Shown here one piece after another: positions 17,742-27,000 of a stretch of DNA of 64,000 nt. The number at the start of each line of letters is the position of its first letter. The stretch's first letter is position 1. This DNA is from Shewanella algidipiscicola. GTDB lineage: Bacteria > Pseudomonadota > Gammaproteobacteria > Enterobacterales > Shewanellaceae. The position numbers and the translations under genes were made by a program. The stretch covers positions 434,001 through 498,000 of the forward strand of contig NZ_QPQT01000001.1 in NCBI RefSeq assembly GCF_003605125.1, in the 5' to 3' direction. The notes under the pieces are model-generated. The model searched no databases, was not told where the DNA came from, and worked only from the letters and a program-made list of their open reading frames with translations.

Positions 17742-19376
17742 ATGACAGAGCTGCTTAAGCGTCTCACATTAGGGTCGGTTCTTTGCTGCGTTATACCATT
17801 ATTAGCAGCCTGTGGCCCTTCTCGGGTTCCTTCTGGTCTGGTTTATTGTTCGGAAGGTAATCCAGAATCCTTCAACCCACAATTAGTGACCTCGGGCACC
17901 ACAGTCGACGCCACTTCGCAGCAACTCTATGACGGACTAGTCGATTATGATGCGACCTCCGGCCAGTTAGTCCCCTCATTAGCCACAGCGTGGACCATCA
18001 GTGACGATGAGCGCGTATACACTTTTTCGCTGCGCACTGGAGTGCGTTTCCATCATTCAAACATTTTTACCCCAACGCGTAATTTCAACGCCGACGATGT
18101 CCTATTTTCCTTCAATCGTATTATCGACAGCACTCATCCGTATCATGATGTGGCTAAAAATGGCTACCCTTATTTCCAAAGTATTGGATTTTCAGAGTTA
18201 ATCGACAACATTGAGAAAGTAAACGACTATCAGGTTGCCTTTCATCTGACACAAAAAGACGCCTCGTTTTTATCTAACCTCGCCACCGGATTTGCCGTCA
18301 TACTGTCGCAAGAGTATGGCTTACAATTGCTACAAGCTGACGAGCCTGAACTCCTTGATAAACTCGCCATTGGTACTGGCCCTTTTAGGCTGGTCGATTA
18401 TGTAAAAAATGATTTTATTCGTTATTATCGCAACCACCATTACTGGCGTTTAACCCCCGACGTTGAGCAACTGGTATTTGATATTACCCCCAAAAGTACC
18501 ACACGGCTGGCTAAGCTCATTACAGGCGACTGCAACATTTCGGCGCTGCCCAAAGCCGGTGAGTTACCCGTGGTGATCGACAAACCCAATTTAGAGGTCG
18601 ATTCTATCCCAGGCTTTAATGTCGCCTTTTGGGCATTTAATACCGAACGTATTCCCTTTAATGATGTGCGGGTACGTCAAGCATTAGCCCATGCTGTGGA
18701 TAAAGAAAATATCCTGCGGGCGGTATACCATCAAACGGCTGTAGAAGCCGTTGGCCTCCTGCCCCCGCTATCATGGGCCTATTCGAGCAATAAAAGCCTG
18801 ATCGACTATAATCCAGAAAAAGCACGTAAGTTACTCAACGATGCTGGTATCAGTGACTTAAGTATTGATATTTGGGCAATGCCGGTGGCCCGCATTTATA
18901 ATCCTAATACCCACAAAACCGCTGAATTAATTCAAGCCGATTTGGCGCGAATTGGGGTCAAGGTCAACATAGTCAGTTATGACTGGAGTGTGTTTAACCA
19001 GAAACTCAGTCGGCAAAATTACGATTCAGTGTTAATCGGTTGGAACGCCGATAACAGTGATCCTGATAACTTTTTCACCCCCATATTAAGCTGCGCATCA
19101 GTAGACTCTAACAGTAACCGCTCACGTTGGTGCGCACCGGAATTTGACCGTATTCTTCAGGCGGCTAAGTCAACCACTGATCGTGTAGAGCGTACAGCGC
19201 TATACCAACAAGCCGAACAATATGTCGCTGAGCAAGTTCCGATGCTGCCTTTCGCACACGCCACCCGCATGGTGGTCAAACAAAAACGGGTAACGCAGTC
19301 TAAACTAACGCCTTTTGGTGGTATCTCTTTCACTAAGGTTACACCAGCCGTTGTGGCTATTGAGGAGCCTAACTGA
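17742..19376 (+). CDS. sapA: SapA-like peptide-binding lipoprotein
   Basis: Solute-binding protein (family 5, DppA/OppA type) of 544 residues for an ABC transporter. Recognisable parts are VYCSEGNPESFNPQ, the FTPTRNFNADDVLFSFNR segment and PDNFFTPILSCAS, all similar to enterobacterial SapA. The N terminus carries a lipobox (LLAAC, Cys about residue 24), so it is predicted to be a membrane-anchored lipoprotein, whereas E. coli SapA as I recall it has an ordinary signal peptide. It is first of five genes; its stop overlaps the sapB start. Confidence 0.9.
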   Translation: MTELLKRLTLGSVLCCVIPLLAACGPSRVPSGLVYCSEGNPESFNPQLVTSGTTVDATSQQLYDGLVDYDATSGQLVPSLATAWTISDDERVYTFSLRTGVRFHHSNIFTPTRNFNADDVLFSFNRIIDSTHPYHDVAKNGYPYFQSIGFSELIDNIEKVNDYQVAFHLTQKDASFLSNLATGFAVILSQEYGLQLLQADEPELLDKLAIGTGPFRLVDYVKNDFIRYYRNHHYWRLTPDVEQLVFDITPKSTTRLAKLITGDCNISALPKAGELPVVIDKPNLEVDSIPGFNVAFWAFNTERIPFNDVRVRQALAHAVDKENILRAVYHQTAVEAVGLLPPLSWAYSSNKSLIDYNPEKARKLLNDAGISDLSIDIWAMPVARIYNPNTHKTAELIQADLARIGVKVNIVSYDWSVFNQKLSRQNYDSVLIGWNADNSDPDNFFTPILSCASVDSNSNRSRWCAPEFDRILQAAKSTTDRVERTALYQQAEQYVAEQVPMLPFAHATRMVVKQKRVTQSKLTPFGGISFTKVTPAVVAIEEPN

Positions 19377-20407
19377 TGGCACGCTATCTTGCTCGCCGCT
19401 TAAACCTATTTTTTGCCACATCACTGGTGTTGTTTGTGGTGATGTTTAGTGTCACAGCTAAATTTCCGGTCGATCACACTGTCGCCCTCACAGGCATCCA
19501 CGCTCCCACGGCAGAAGAACAAGCCAGCATCAATGAGGCTTATCGTCTGGATAAAGGCCAAGTGAGCCAGTTTATTGCCTATTTAGAACAACGTTTATCC
19601 GGTAACTTGGGGATCTCTGTCACCTCGCAAAACCCGGTGTTTAATGAATTAACCGCCGTACTCAGCGCCAGCTTCGAACTGGCCTTTGTCGCCGGTGCGA
19701 TTGCACTACTACTCGGGATCCCTCTCGGGGTTTTGGCATCATTAAGTAAACATAAAATTACCCAACATACCATTATGGCAATCACCTTAACGGGCTACTC
19801 AATTCCCGTCTTCTGGCTCGGACTGAGCCTGTCACTGTGGTTTGGCGTGCGCCTAGGCTGGCTGCCCATCTCAGGTCAAATCAATCTACTTTACGAGATA
19901 AAGCCAGTAACGGGGTTTCTGCTCATCGATATTTTGCTATGGGACTCTCGCTATGCTTGGTCAGCTTTTGTTGACGCTCTGCAGCATATTGTCTTGCCTG
20001 CGGTCACCTTGGCAGTACTGCCCTTTACTGTGGTAGTGCGTATCACTCGCAGCGCCATGATGTCGATTATGGAAAAAACCTATATTAAGGCCGCCGAAGC
20101 TCGCGGCCTAAGAACCTATACCATAGTGATGCGCCACGCACTGCCCAATGCCTTTATTCCTGTTCTTAAAAATCTGGGGCTCATGCTCGGGGCATTTGCC
20201 AGTTACGCGATTGTGGTTGAGGTGATTTTTAGCTGGCCGGGGGTTGGTGCTTGGTTAGTCTCGGGGATCTATCAACGCGATTATACCGTGATCCAAGGGG
20301 GGATTTTGGCAGTGGCATTGATCATCATCTTTTTAAGCATCTTAATTGAAGTGTTACATACGGCGATCAATCCGCTCAGTAGGAAAGAACTCTATGCCGC
20401 CCATTAA
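19376..20407 (+). CDS. sapB: Sap ABC transporter permease SapB
   Basis: Inner-membrane permease of the DppB/OppB type, 343 residues, about six transmembrane segments. The binding-protein-dependent transport signature (EARGLRTYTIVMRHALPNA, the EAA loop contacting the ATPases) is clear. It starts on the last base of sapA and its 3' end overlaps sapC by 14 bases. Confidence 0.93.
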   Translation: MARYLARRLNLFFATSLVLFVVMFSVTAKFPVDHTVALTGIHAPTAEEQASINEAYRLDKGQVSQFIAYLEQRLSGNLGISVTSQNPVFNELTAVLSASFELAFVAGAIALLLGIPLGVLASLSKHKITQHTIMAITLTGYSIPVFWLGLSLSLWFGVRLGWLPISGQINLLYEIKPVTGFLLIDILLWDSRYAWSAFVDALQHIVLPAVTLAVLPFTVVVRITRSAMMSIMEKTYIKAAEARGLRTYTIVMRHALPNAFIPVLKNLGLMLGAFASYAIVVEVIFSWPGVGAWLVSGIYQRDYTVIQGGILAVALIIIFLSILIEVLHTAINPLSRKELYAAH

Positions 20408-21284
20408 AATTTATCAGGTGGGGCATATCCCCTCGCCTTTGCGACGCATCTGGAATGCGTTTACCGACAACCCATTTGCGTTTGCCGGTTTTTGGGCGAT
20501 TTGCTGCCTCATATTACTGGCACTATTTGGACCGCTTATTGCGCCATTTTCTGCTGCACATCAAGATCCTCAGGCGTTATTACTGCCTCCCTCTTGGGAT
20601 CCTGCTGGCACGGTTGAACATTTTTTAGGGACCGACGATCTGGGCAGAGACATCTTTAGCAGGTTGCTGCATGGGGCGCACCTGACCTTTGGTATGGCGC
20701 TAGCGATTGTTGCCACGGCCTTGGTGATAGGCTTTGTAATAGGGTCTATTTCGGGCATGATGACGGGCTTAAAATCGAGTATATTGAGTCATTTACTCGA
20801 CGCACTTCTCTCTATCCCATCGTTATTAATGGCAATACTAGTGGTGGCTGTCACCGGACCAGGGCTGAGCAATGTATTTTGGGCGGTAGGCATTGCATTA
20901 ACGCCTCAATTTGTCAGGGCCATCCACCAAGCGGTACATGAAGAGTTGCAAAAAGAGTATGTGACCGCAGCAAGGCTAGATGGAGCCAACCCACTACAAA
21001 TTTTTTGGTATGTGATTTTACCGAATATTTTAGACACCATGATTATTCAAACCACCTTAGGTATTTCGGCGGCGATTTTGGATATCGCCGCCTTAGGTTT
21101 CTTGAATCTGGGGGCACAAGCGCCGAGCCCAGAATGGGGCGCCATGGTGGCACAAGGGCTAGATAACCTCTTAACGGCACCATGGACAGTCACCATCCCT
21201 GGCGTAGCCATCCTATGCTGTGTACTGGCGATTAACCTCGTTGGCGACGGTCTGCGCTCTGCACTTTCACCCATTCGCCATTAA
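20394..21284 (+). CDS. sapC: Sap ABC transporter permease SapC
   Basis: Second permease, DppC/OppC type, 296 residues, about six transmembrane segments. Features include the substrate-channel segment FLGTDDLGRDIFSRLLHG and the EAA loop (ARLDGANPLQIFWYVILPN). The ATG at 20394 was selected because AGGA lies upstream and the N terminus (MPPIKIYQVG) is then of family length; an earlier in-frame ATG at 20346 lies deep inside sapB. Confidence 0.93.
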   Translation: MPPIKIYQVGHIPSPLRRIWNAFTDNPFAFAGFWAICCLILLALFGPLIAPFSAAHQDPQALLLPPSWDPAGTVEHFLGTDDLGRDIFSRLLHGAHLTFGMALAIVATALVIGFVIGSISGMMTGLKSSILSHLLDALLSIPSLLMAILVVAVTGPGLSNVFWAVGIALTPQFVRAIHQAVHEELQKEYVTAARLDGANPLQIFWYVILPNILDTMIIQTTLGISAAILDIAALGFLNLGAQAPSPEWGAMVAQGLDNLLTAPWTVTIPGVAILCCVLAINLVGDGLRSALSPIRH

Positions 21285-21296
21285 TGAGAAACCAAC

Positions 21297-22310
21297 ATGC
21301 CATTATTGGACATTAGAAACCTCACCATAGAACTCGATACGCCCCACGGCCGAGTGAAGGCGCTAGAGCGAGTAAGCTTGACCCTTAACCCGGGTGAAAT
21401 TCATGGTCTACTGGGTGAATCTGGCTCGGGGCGAACCTTGCTGGCAAAAGCCATTATGGGGATCCCTGGGCATAATTGGACAATACAAGCCGATCGCATG
21501 ATGTGGGATGGGCAAAATTTATTGGACATGAGCACTAAAGCGCGCCGTGCCTTAATGGGCAGCGAAATGGCGATGATTTTTCAAGACCCCATTAGCAGCT
21601 TAGATCCCACCATAGTGGTCGGCGTACAAATTATCGAAGCCATGCCCGAAAACAAGGCGTTACCTTGGTGGCGACGTGAGCAAGACAAACGTAAAACTGC
21701 ACGACAATGGCTACATAAGGTGGGTATTAAAGAAACCCAAAAAGTGATGTCAAGCTACGCCTGGGAGCTGTCTGACGGTGAATGCCAAAAAGTGATGATT
21801 GCCATTGCGGTCGCCAATCAACCACGATTATTGATCGCCGACGAGCCGACCAACTCGATGGAAGTCAGAACCCAAGCGCAAATATTTCGCCTGCTGAGTA
21901 AATTAAATCAATTACATAATGTGTCGATTTTATTGATTAGCCACGAGCTAGAAAACTTATCGCTGTGGTGCGACCGTTTATCTGTCATGTACAGTGGCCA
22001 GATAATGGAATCGGGCCCCACTGCCGATGTGATTGCTCAACCATATCACCCTTACACCAAAGCGATACTGGACAATATCCCTGATTATTCTAACCCTGAG
22101 CTGCATAAAACCATGATGCAAACCCTGCGTGGCTCAGCACCATCACTACAACACCAACCCATTGGTTGCCGTCTTGGTCCCCGTTGCCCTCAGGCGCAAA
22201 AACACTGTGTGAATCAGCCCAAATTGAGCCATCATAAAGATCGCTATTTTGCGTGTCATTTCCCTTACTATAATGAGCCAAGTCATGACGAGCCCCTTAC
22301 TAAAAGTTAG
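21297..22310 (+). CDS. sapD: Sap ABC transporter ATP-binding protein SapD
   Basis: Oligopeptide-type ABC ATPase of 337 residues. Walker A is GESGSGRTLLAKA, where the usual lysine of GKS/T is replaced by arginine (SGRT), as also seen in enterobacterial SapD as far as I recall. The signature region is ELSDGECQKVMIAIAVA, Walker B LLIADEPTNSMEV, and the C-terminal oligopeptide-type cysteine-rich extension (CRLGPRCPQAQKHC) is present. It lies 12 bases after sapC. Confidence 0.93.
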   Translation: MPLLDIRNLTIELDTPHGRVKALERVSLTLNPGEIHGLLGESGSGRTLLAKAIMGIPGHNWTIQADRMMWDGQNLLDMSTKARRALMGSEMAMIFQDPISSLDPTIVVGVQIIEAMPENKALPWWRREQDKRKTARQWLHKVGIKETQKVMSSYAWELSDGECQKVMIAIAVANQPRLLIADEPTNSMEVRTQAQIFRLLSKLNQLHNVSILLISHELENLSLWCDRLSVMYSGQIMESGPTADVIAQPYHPYTKAILDNIPDYSNPELHKTMMQTLRGSAPSLQHQPIGCRLGPRCPQAQKHCVNQPKLSHHKDRYFACHFPYYNEPSHDEPLTKS

Positions 22311-23070
22311 CCAACTCAGTAAAACCTTTTTTGCTGGCTACAAAGGTTTTAAGCGTCAATATAATCAAGCGCTTGGGCCAATATCATTTGAGCTTAACAG
22401 CGGCGAAACCCTCGCCATTGTGGGCGAAACAGGTTCGGGTAAGAGTACCCTAGCGCGTATTCTTGTAGGCGCAGAGCAGCGCAGCGCGGGGGAGATTTAC
22501 TTTGAAGGTGAACGCCTTGATAGCCGTGATCTTAAACAGCGTTGCAAGTTAATTAGGATGATTTTCCAAGATCCTAACACTTCATTAAACCCCAGTTTAA
22601 CTGTGGGTGAACTGCTCGATGAACCGCTACGCTTTAATACCGACTTAGATAAACACAGCCGCCGTGCACAAGTGATTGACCGTTTAAGGAAGGTTGGCTT
22701 ACTGCCTGAGCACGCCGATTTTTATCCCCATATGATTTCAGAGGGGATGAAACAGCGAGTCGCGGTTGCGAGAGCCTTAATGTTAGACCCCAAAATCATT
22801 ATCGCCGATGAAGCATTAACCGCATTGGATCTATCGGTGCGATCGCAGATTTTAAACCTGTTGCTCAAACTCCAGCAAGAGATGGGGTTGTCATACATTT
22901 TTGTATCACACAACATGAACATTATTCGCCATTTTAGCGACAAAATTATGGTGTTACATCAGGGGGAAATGGTGGAGAAGGCCACTACGGAGAATTTATT
23001 TAATTCGCCGCAACATGAATACACCCAGCGACTGATCCAGGAGCAAACGATGTTCTCCTACAAACGCTAA
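22285..23070 (+). CDS. sapF: Sap ABC transporter ATP-binding protein SapF
   Basis: Second ABC ATPase of the system, 261 residues from the chosen start. Walker A is GETGSGKSTLA, the signature is MISEGMKQRVAVARAL (a divergent LSGGQ, as in other SapF), and Walker B is IIADEALTALD. It overlaps sapD. Candidate starts are ATG at 22273 and 22285; the latter gives the family-like MTSPLLKVSQLSKTF. In E. coli SapBCDF exports putrescine and in Salmonella and Haemophilus Sap confers antimicrobial peptide resistance, so both roles are possible here. Confidence 0.92.
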   Translation: MTSPLLKVSQLSKTFFAGYKGFKRQYNQALGPISFELNSGETLAIVGETGSGKSTLARILVGAEQRSAGEIYFEGERLDSRDLKQRCKLIRMIFQDPNTSLNPSLTVGELLDEPLRFNTDLDKHSRRAQVIDRLRKVGLLPEHADFYPHMISEGMKQRVAVARALMLDPKIIIADEALTALDLSVRSQILNLLLKLQQEMGLSYIFVSHNMNIIRHFSDKIMVLHQGEMVEKATTENLFNSPQHEYTQRLIQEQTMFSYKR

Positions 23071-23174
23071 ACTGCTCCAACCACTAGGACTTATGTGCCT
23101 AATTATTAAAAAACATGTGCCATTTCATCTTGCTTTAATTATCCTAATGGCACTTTTTCAAGAGAAGCAGAAAC

Positions 23175-24377
23175 ATGATAATCAAACCCAAAACACGTGG
23201 CTTTATTTGTACTACCACTCATCCGGTCGGCTGTGAAGCAAATGTACTTGAGCAAATCAACCTAACCAAGGCAAACGGACCTGTTGTAAACGGTCCTAAA
23301 AAGGTACTGGTTATCGGCTCTTCAAGCGGCTATGGTCTATCTTCACGTATTGCAGCGGCTTTCGGTAGCGGCGCTGCAACCCTCGGCGTCTTTTTTGAAA
23401 AACCAGGAACCGAAACCAAACCTGGTACCGCAGGTTGGTATAACTCTGCGGCATTTGATAAATTTGCTAAACAAGCTGGTTTATACTCAAAGAGTTTAAA
23501 CGGCGATGCTTTTAGCCATGAGGCTAAACAACGCGCCATTGAAATAATCAAACAAGATCTTGGCCAAGTTGACATGGTGGTCTATTCGCTGGCCTCACCA
23601 GTTCGAAAACTGCCTGATAGCGGCGAGTTAATCCGCTCGGCTCTAAAACCGATAGGTGAAACCTATACCGCAACAGCAGTTGATACCAACAAAGATATCA
23701 TTATCGAAACCAGCGTTGAGCCCGCCACAGAGCAAGAGATCCAAGACACCATTACCGTTATGGGTGGTCAAGATTGGGAGCTATGGATCAACGCCCTAGC
23801 CGATGCTGGTGTATTGGCTCCTAACTGTAAGACCGTTGCTTATAGCTATATAGGCACCGAATTGACTTGGCCTATCTATTGGCATGGCGCTCTTGGCAAA
23901 GCCAAGATGGATCTTGACCGTGCAGCCCATGAACTTAACGCTAAGCTGTCAGCTACCGGTGGCAGTGCTAATGTTGCCGTGCTTAAGAGTGTCGTCACTC
24001 AAGCTAGTTCTGCTATTCCCGTCATGCCCTTGTATATCGCAATGGTCTTTAAGAAGATGCGCGAAGAAGGCCTACATGAAGGCTGCCAAGAACAGATTAA
24101 CCGTATGTTTAAAGAACGTTTATTCCGTGAAGATGGTACAGCGCCACAACTTGATGAAGCAGATCGTCTACGTTTGGATGATTGGGAGCTCAAAGAAGAG
24201 ATACAACAGCATTGCCGTGACTTATGGCCGTTAGTCACCACAGAAAATCTCTGTGAGCTCACCGATTATCGCGAATATAAACAAGAGTTCTTAAAGCTAT
24301 TTGGTTTCGGTATAGAGTCAGTTGATTATGACGCTGATGTTAACCCTGAAGTCAACTTCGATGTAGAACAGATATAG
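23175..24377 (+). CDS. fabV: FabV-type NADH-dependent enoyl-ACP reductase
   Basis: Trans-2-enoyl-ACP/CoA reductase of 400 residues, which performs the last reduction in fatty acid elongation. The nucleotide-binding segment [15 protein letters not shown] and the catalytic Y-x8-K motif ([20 protein letters not shown] region, Tyr then Lys with eight intervening residues) are diagnostic of FabV. The length matches Vibrio and Pseudomonas FabV. FabV-type reductases are intrinsically insensitive to triclosan. It is monocistronic with a strong terminator. Confidence 0.96.
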   Translation: MIIKPKTRGFICTTTHPVGCEANVLEQINLTKANGPVVNGPKKVLVIGSSSGYGLSSRIAAAFGSGAATLGVFFEKPGTETKPGTAGWYNSAAFDKFAKQAGLYSKSLNGDAFSHEAKQRAIEIIKQDLGQVDMVVYSLASPVRKLPDSGELIRSALKPIGETYTATAVDTNKDIIIETSVEPATEQEIQDTITVMGGQDWELWINALADAGVLAPNCKTVAYSYIGTELTWPIYWHGALGKAKMDLDRAAHELNAKLSATGGSANVAVLKSVVTQASSAIPVMPLYIAMVFKKMREEGLHEGCQEQINRMFKERLFREDGTAPQLDEADRLRLDDWELKEEIQQHCRDLWPLVTTENLCELTDYREYKQEFLKLFGFGIESVDYDADVNPEVNFDVEQI

Positions 24378-24489
24378 GACGTAAAACAGATCTAGTCGGG
24401 ACTAATACATATAGTCCGGCGCAGACTAAAGTGTTTAGCTAGCAACACTGTCTGTTAAAAACAGTGACAAGCTAATAAAGTCTAATGAA

Positions 24490-24522
24490 AAGCCACGATT
24501 GATTACTATCGTGGTTTTTTAT
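24490..24522 (+). terminator. Intrinsic terminator after fabV
   Basis: CCACGAT / ATCGTGG stem, 8-base loop, then six T. Located about 113 bases after the fabV stop. Confidence 0.85.
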
Positions 24523-24640
24523 TTACCTGAATAGGTCCGAACTTCATCAGACAAAACTCCTTAGCTGAGCGCGATCAAATCTAATAGTCGTAGAGTGTTA
24601 GATTTGGTCGCTCCTGATCACGAGCGGACATTCAGGTATA

Positions 24641-24990
24641 ACTCGTTTCTGCCCCAAAGTGTGCTGGCCTTGAAGTGAGGGTATGGCATTTTTTTACTTT
24701 GTTTGGGTAGTGATTGGCGGAGTCTTTTTTGGAACGGGTGTTTGAAGGTGAACCTTCATGGCAATCTATCACCTGCGGTGAGCTTATGTGCAAACACTTC
24801 TGCGACACGGTGAGTGAAGCGTAGCTTCGCGCTAACGAACGAGAGACATGGACGTTGTTCAAGCACATACTTGTGGGCTCTACGCCAGCATCCCTGCTGC
24901 CAAAGGCCGCAGCCGCGTTTACACTTGGGTTCTAACGTTTCTTCGATTAAGCTGCATTTGGTGTGAGTGGCGAGTAGAAAGCTAACTTGG
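24641..24990 (+). repeat. Structured ~300-bp repeat, copy A
   Basis: First of three diverged copies. It begins at ACTCGTTTCTGCCCCAAAG and runs to the same motif at the start of copy B (CTAACTTGGTTCTGCCCCA). Internal hairpins include GAAGGT-ga-ACCTTC, TCACC-tgc-GGTGA and CAGCA-tccc-TGCTG. It contains a ~40-bp insertion relative to copy B (around 24805-24860). No convincing coding frame is conserved among the copies. Confidence 0.75.
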
Positions 24991-25296
24991 TTCTGCCCCA
25001 AAGTCTGCAGGTCTTGGAATGAAGAGCGATGACATTTGTTTGAGTAGCGGCTGGCTGTATTTTCATTTATTGAAAGTGTTTGAAGGTCGAACCTTCACTG
25101 TTATTAATCGCCTGTCCGGCGGGGAATGTGCAAGCGCTCTTTTGGCTCACCGCAAGCACGTCCGTGTGGGCTCTGCGAAATCATCCATGATTTCGAAGGC
25201 TAAAACCGCGCTTACACCTATCTCTAACGCTTCTTCGATTGGACTTCATTTGATACGACTAGTGAGTTAAAGGCTAAGAAGCTTTTGCCCCAAAAC
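24981..25296 (+). repeat. Structured ~300-bp repeat, copy B
   Basis: Directly adjacent to copy A and in the same orientation, bounded on both sides by the motif CTAA..(G/T)TTYTGCCCCAAA. Internal hairpins GAAGGT-cg-AACCTTC and GAAATCA-tcca-TGATTTC occupy the same positions as those of copy A although their stem sequences differ. Confidence 0.75.
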
Positions 25297-25809
25297 GTGT
25301 CACAGCTCGAAGGCATGCTCTTGCTTAGTCTGATAGACTGATAGTTTGAGATACATAAAGTAATGAATAGAAAAAAATATGACCAGCCCATGAGGGATTT
25401 CAAAAATCGTTACAGTGAAACAGACTTGCCTAGTCTGGTTCATGAATAGCATCACTGTCATTTTTTGTTATTCTAAGGCTAGCGTGCTTTTATCCATCTT
25501 CAATTTAGAGTGTCTATCCCATGAATAGTATGGTTTGCTTATTGTCCTAAATTTATCAAATGTAACACTATATTCTGACTTCCATTGTTAGACTTATTGC
25601 TTTATTGCATCACAAAACCTGTTGTTCTTCTGGTGCAATAGGTTGGTTTAGTACAGCTGAAATACGCCGTTTTCAAGTCAGCAGGCTTAATGTCGTCATA
25701 TATCAATACTCCGGCCATATCGTATCGACCTAAAATGACAAAATCACATCACGGCGATTGAACATGAACCGAAAGCGTATTATGTTATTGTTTTATAATG
25801 CAGGACGCC
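25297..25809. other. Noncoding AT-rich stretch before the GNAT genes
   Basis: No supported gene. A 10-bp inverted repeat (TATTGCATCA / TGGTGCAATA, one wobble) occurs near 25613-25651. A 28-codon frame from 25363 has no clear ribosome-binding site and was not called. Confidence 0.5.
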
Positions 25810-26247
25810 ATGAGTATCACACTGGAAGAAGTTACAAGTTCAAATTATGAAGCTGTATGTGACTTAGATGTCACGGATGAGCAACAGGAATATGTTGCGA
25901 GTAATATGTGGTCTTTGGTTGAGTCACATTACAGCCAAGGGCATACCTGTAGAGCGATCTATCAAAACGATAAACCTGTCGGTTTTTTCATGTGGGTATC
26001 TGAAACCCCTGAAAAAGTTTCTATCTGGCGCTTTATGGTGGATCAACGTTTTCAAAAAGCGGGTATTGGTAGAGCTGCGCTAAATTTGGCACTCAATGAA
26101 ATCAAAGCCAGTGACAAAATAAAAGAAATCGAAATTTGCTATGACCCTGAAAACCCAGTGGCCAAAGATTTTTATTCAAGTTTTGGCTTTGAGGAAGTGG
26201 GTTTGGATGAAGATGGTGAAGATATGTTGGCAGTCATCAAGCTGTGA
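25810..26247 (+). CDS. GNAT acetyltransferase, BltD/spermidine acetyltransferase-like
   Basis: Protein of 145 residues of the Gcn5-related N-acetyltransferase superfamily. The N-terminal segment (DVTDEQQEYVASNMWSLVES) resembles Bacillus BltD and PaiA-type polyamine acetyltransferases. The acetyl-CoA binding motif A is FQKAGIGRAALNLAL, and the C-terminal motif includes PVAKDFYSSFGFEEV. Predicted to use acetyl-CoA; the acceptor is unknown, polyamine being one possibility. AGGA lies 5 bases before the ATG at 25810. It is AT-rich compared with the flanking core genes and lies in an island bounded by repeats, suggesting acquisition. Confidence 0.88.
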   Translation: MSITLEEVTSSNYEAVCDLDVTDEQQEYVASNMWSLVESHYSQGHTCRAIYQNDKPVGFFMWVSETPEKVSIWRFMVDQRFQKAGIGRAALNLALNEIKASDKIKEIEICYDPENPVAKDFYSSFGFEEVGLDEDGEDMLAVIKL

Positions 26248-26249
26248 TA

Positions 26250-26327
26250 TCTAATAATCACCATCAAAACGCCGCTTCGCGGCTCGACTCGCAACAAGTT
26301 GCTCGCGTTTGTGGCGGGCGTAATACC
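26250..26327 (+). repeat. Possible degenerate integron attC site between the two GNAT genes
   Basis: Immediately after the first GNAT stop, ACGCC and GGCGGGCGT arms enclose a GC-rich region with nested inverted repeats (CAAAACGC / GCGTTTG; GCAAC-aa-GTTGC). The end GGCGGGCGTAATAC resembles the L'-R' end of Vibrio-type attC sites, with the core GTTRRRY degraded to GTAATAC. Low certainty. Confidence 0.4.
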
Positions 26328-26341
26328 TCTAGGAGTTTGTG

Positions 26342-26845
26342 TTGACTATTGTTGAAACTGAAAGGTTAAGTATTCGTAAAATTACGAATGAGGATGCTAT
26401 AAACCTATCAAAAGTGTTAGCTGATCCTATTGTGATGCAATATTCGACCGTAGGTGTTCACTCAGAAGAACAGATTTATGACTATATAACTAATTGTAAA
26501 AATCAATATGACTTAAATGGTTATGGGCATTGGGCAATTTATAACTCTATAACTAGTGAGTTTGTTGGTGTGTGTGGTCTAAATAAGCATAAAGTGGGCA
26601 CTGATGATGTTATACATATCAATTATCGCCTTGCCACTGACCAACAAGGTAAAGGTTATGCTGTTGAGTCAACATTTGGTGTTTTAGATTTTGCTAAAAA
26701 ATCCTTAAAACTTAAAGCTGTACACGCGCTAATAGAGTCAGCGAATGTTAGCTCTGTTAAAGTGGTAAATAGAACAGGTTTTAAATTTATTAAATCGTCT
26801 GTGTTTCGTGGGGTTAACGTCGACGTCTATCAAGTGACACTATAA
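26342..26845 (+). CDS. RimJ/RimL-type GNAT acetyltransferase
   Basis: Protein of 167 residues of the Acetyltransf_3 (RimJ/RimL) branch, with the typical opening ETERLSIRKITNEDA, a mid-protein motif YRLATDQQGKGYAVE (the acetyl-CoA binding QGKGYA), and the terminal NVSSVKVVNRTGFKF pattern. Substrates of this branch include ribosomal protein N termini, small molecules and antibiotics; none can be assigned. The TTG at 26342 has AGGAG six bases upstream; GTG at 26339 would have too short a spacing. The gene is strongly AT-rich, and an attC-like structure begins 7 bases after its stop, which is how integron gene cassettes are built. Confidence 0.87.
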   Translation: MTIVETERLSIRKITNEDAINLSKVLADPIVMQYSTVGVHSEEQIYDYITNCKNQYDLNGYGHWAIYNSITSEFVGVCGLNKHKVGTDDVIHINYRLATDQQGKGYAVESTFGVLDFAKKSLKLKAVHALIESANVSSVKVVNRTGFKFIKSSVFRGVNVDVYQVTL

Positions 26846-26851
26846 AACGAG

Positions 26852-26953
26852 ATATAACAAGAAATAAACAAGGACACGTAACAGTTGGCTACGTTTCGCT
26901 TCGCTGCACAATTTTAGCCAACCATTACTTAGCCTGTTATTTGGGCATTACCC
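26852..26953 (+). repeat. attC-like recombination site (gene cassette 3' end)
   Basis: The features of a Vibrio-type attC are present: an outer ATATAAC box, the arm AAATAAACAAGG pairing imperfectly with CCTGTTATTT, a central perfect stem GTTGGCTA / TAGCCAAC, and the end TTATTTGGGCATTACCC. The right core site GTTRRRY has become ATTACCC, so the site is probably inactive at that end. It lies directly downstream of a GNAT gene, a common cassette type. No integrase gene is in the window. Confidence 0.65.
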
Positions 26954-27000
26954 ATACATAAATGAATCCGAACCTGATGAAATAGATCTAAAGTTCTAAC

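Noticed and set aside
24632..25270. Open frames of 78-83 codons in the repeat island
   Set aside because: They are not conserved between the repeat copies and have no RBS; the structure is better explained by RNA/DNA hairpins.
25363..25449. 28-codon frame MNRKKYDQPM...
   Set aside because: Too short, weak translation signal and no recognisable similarity.
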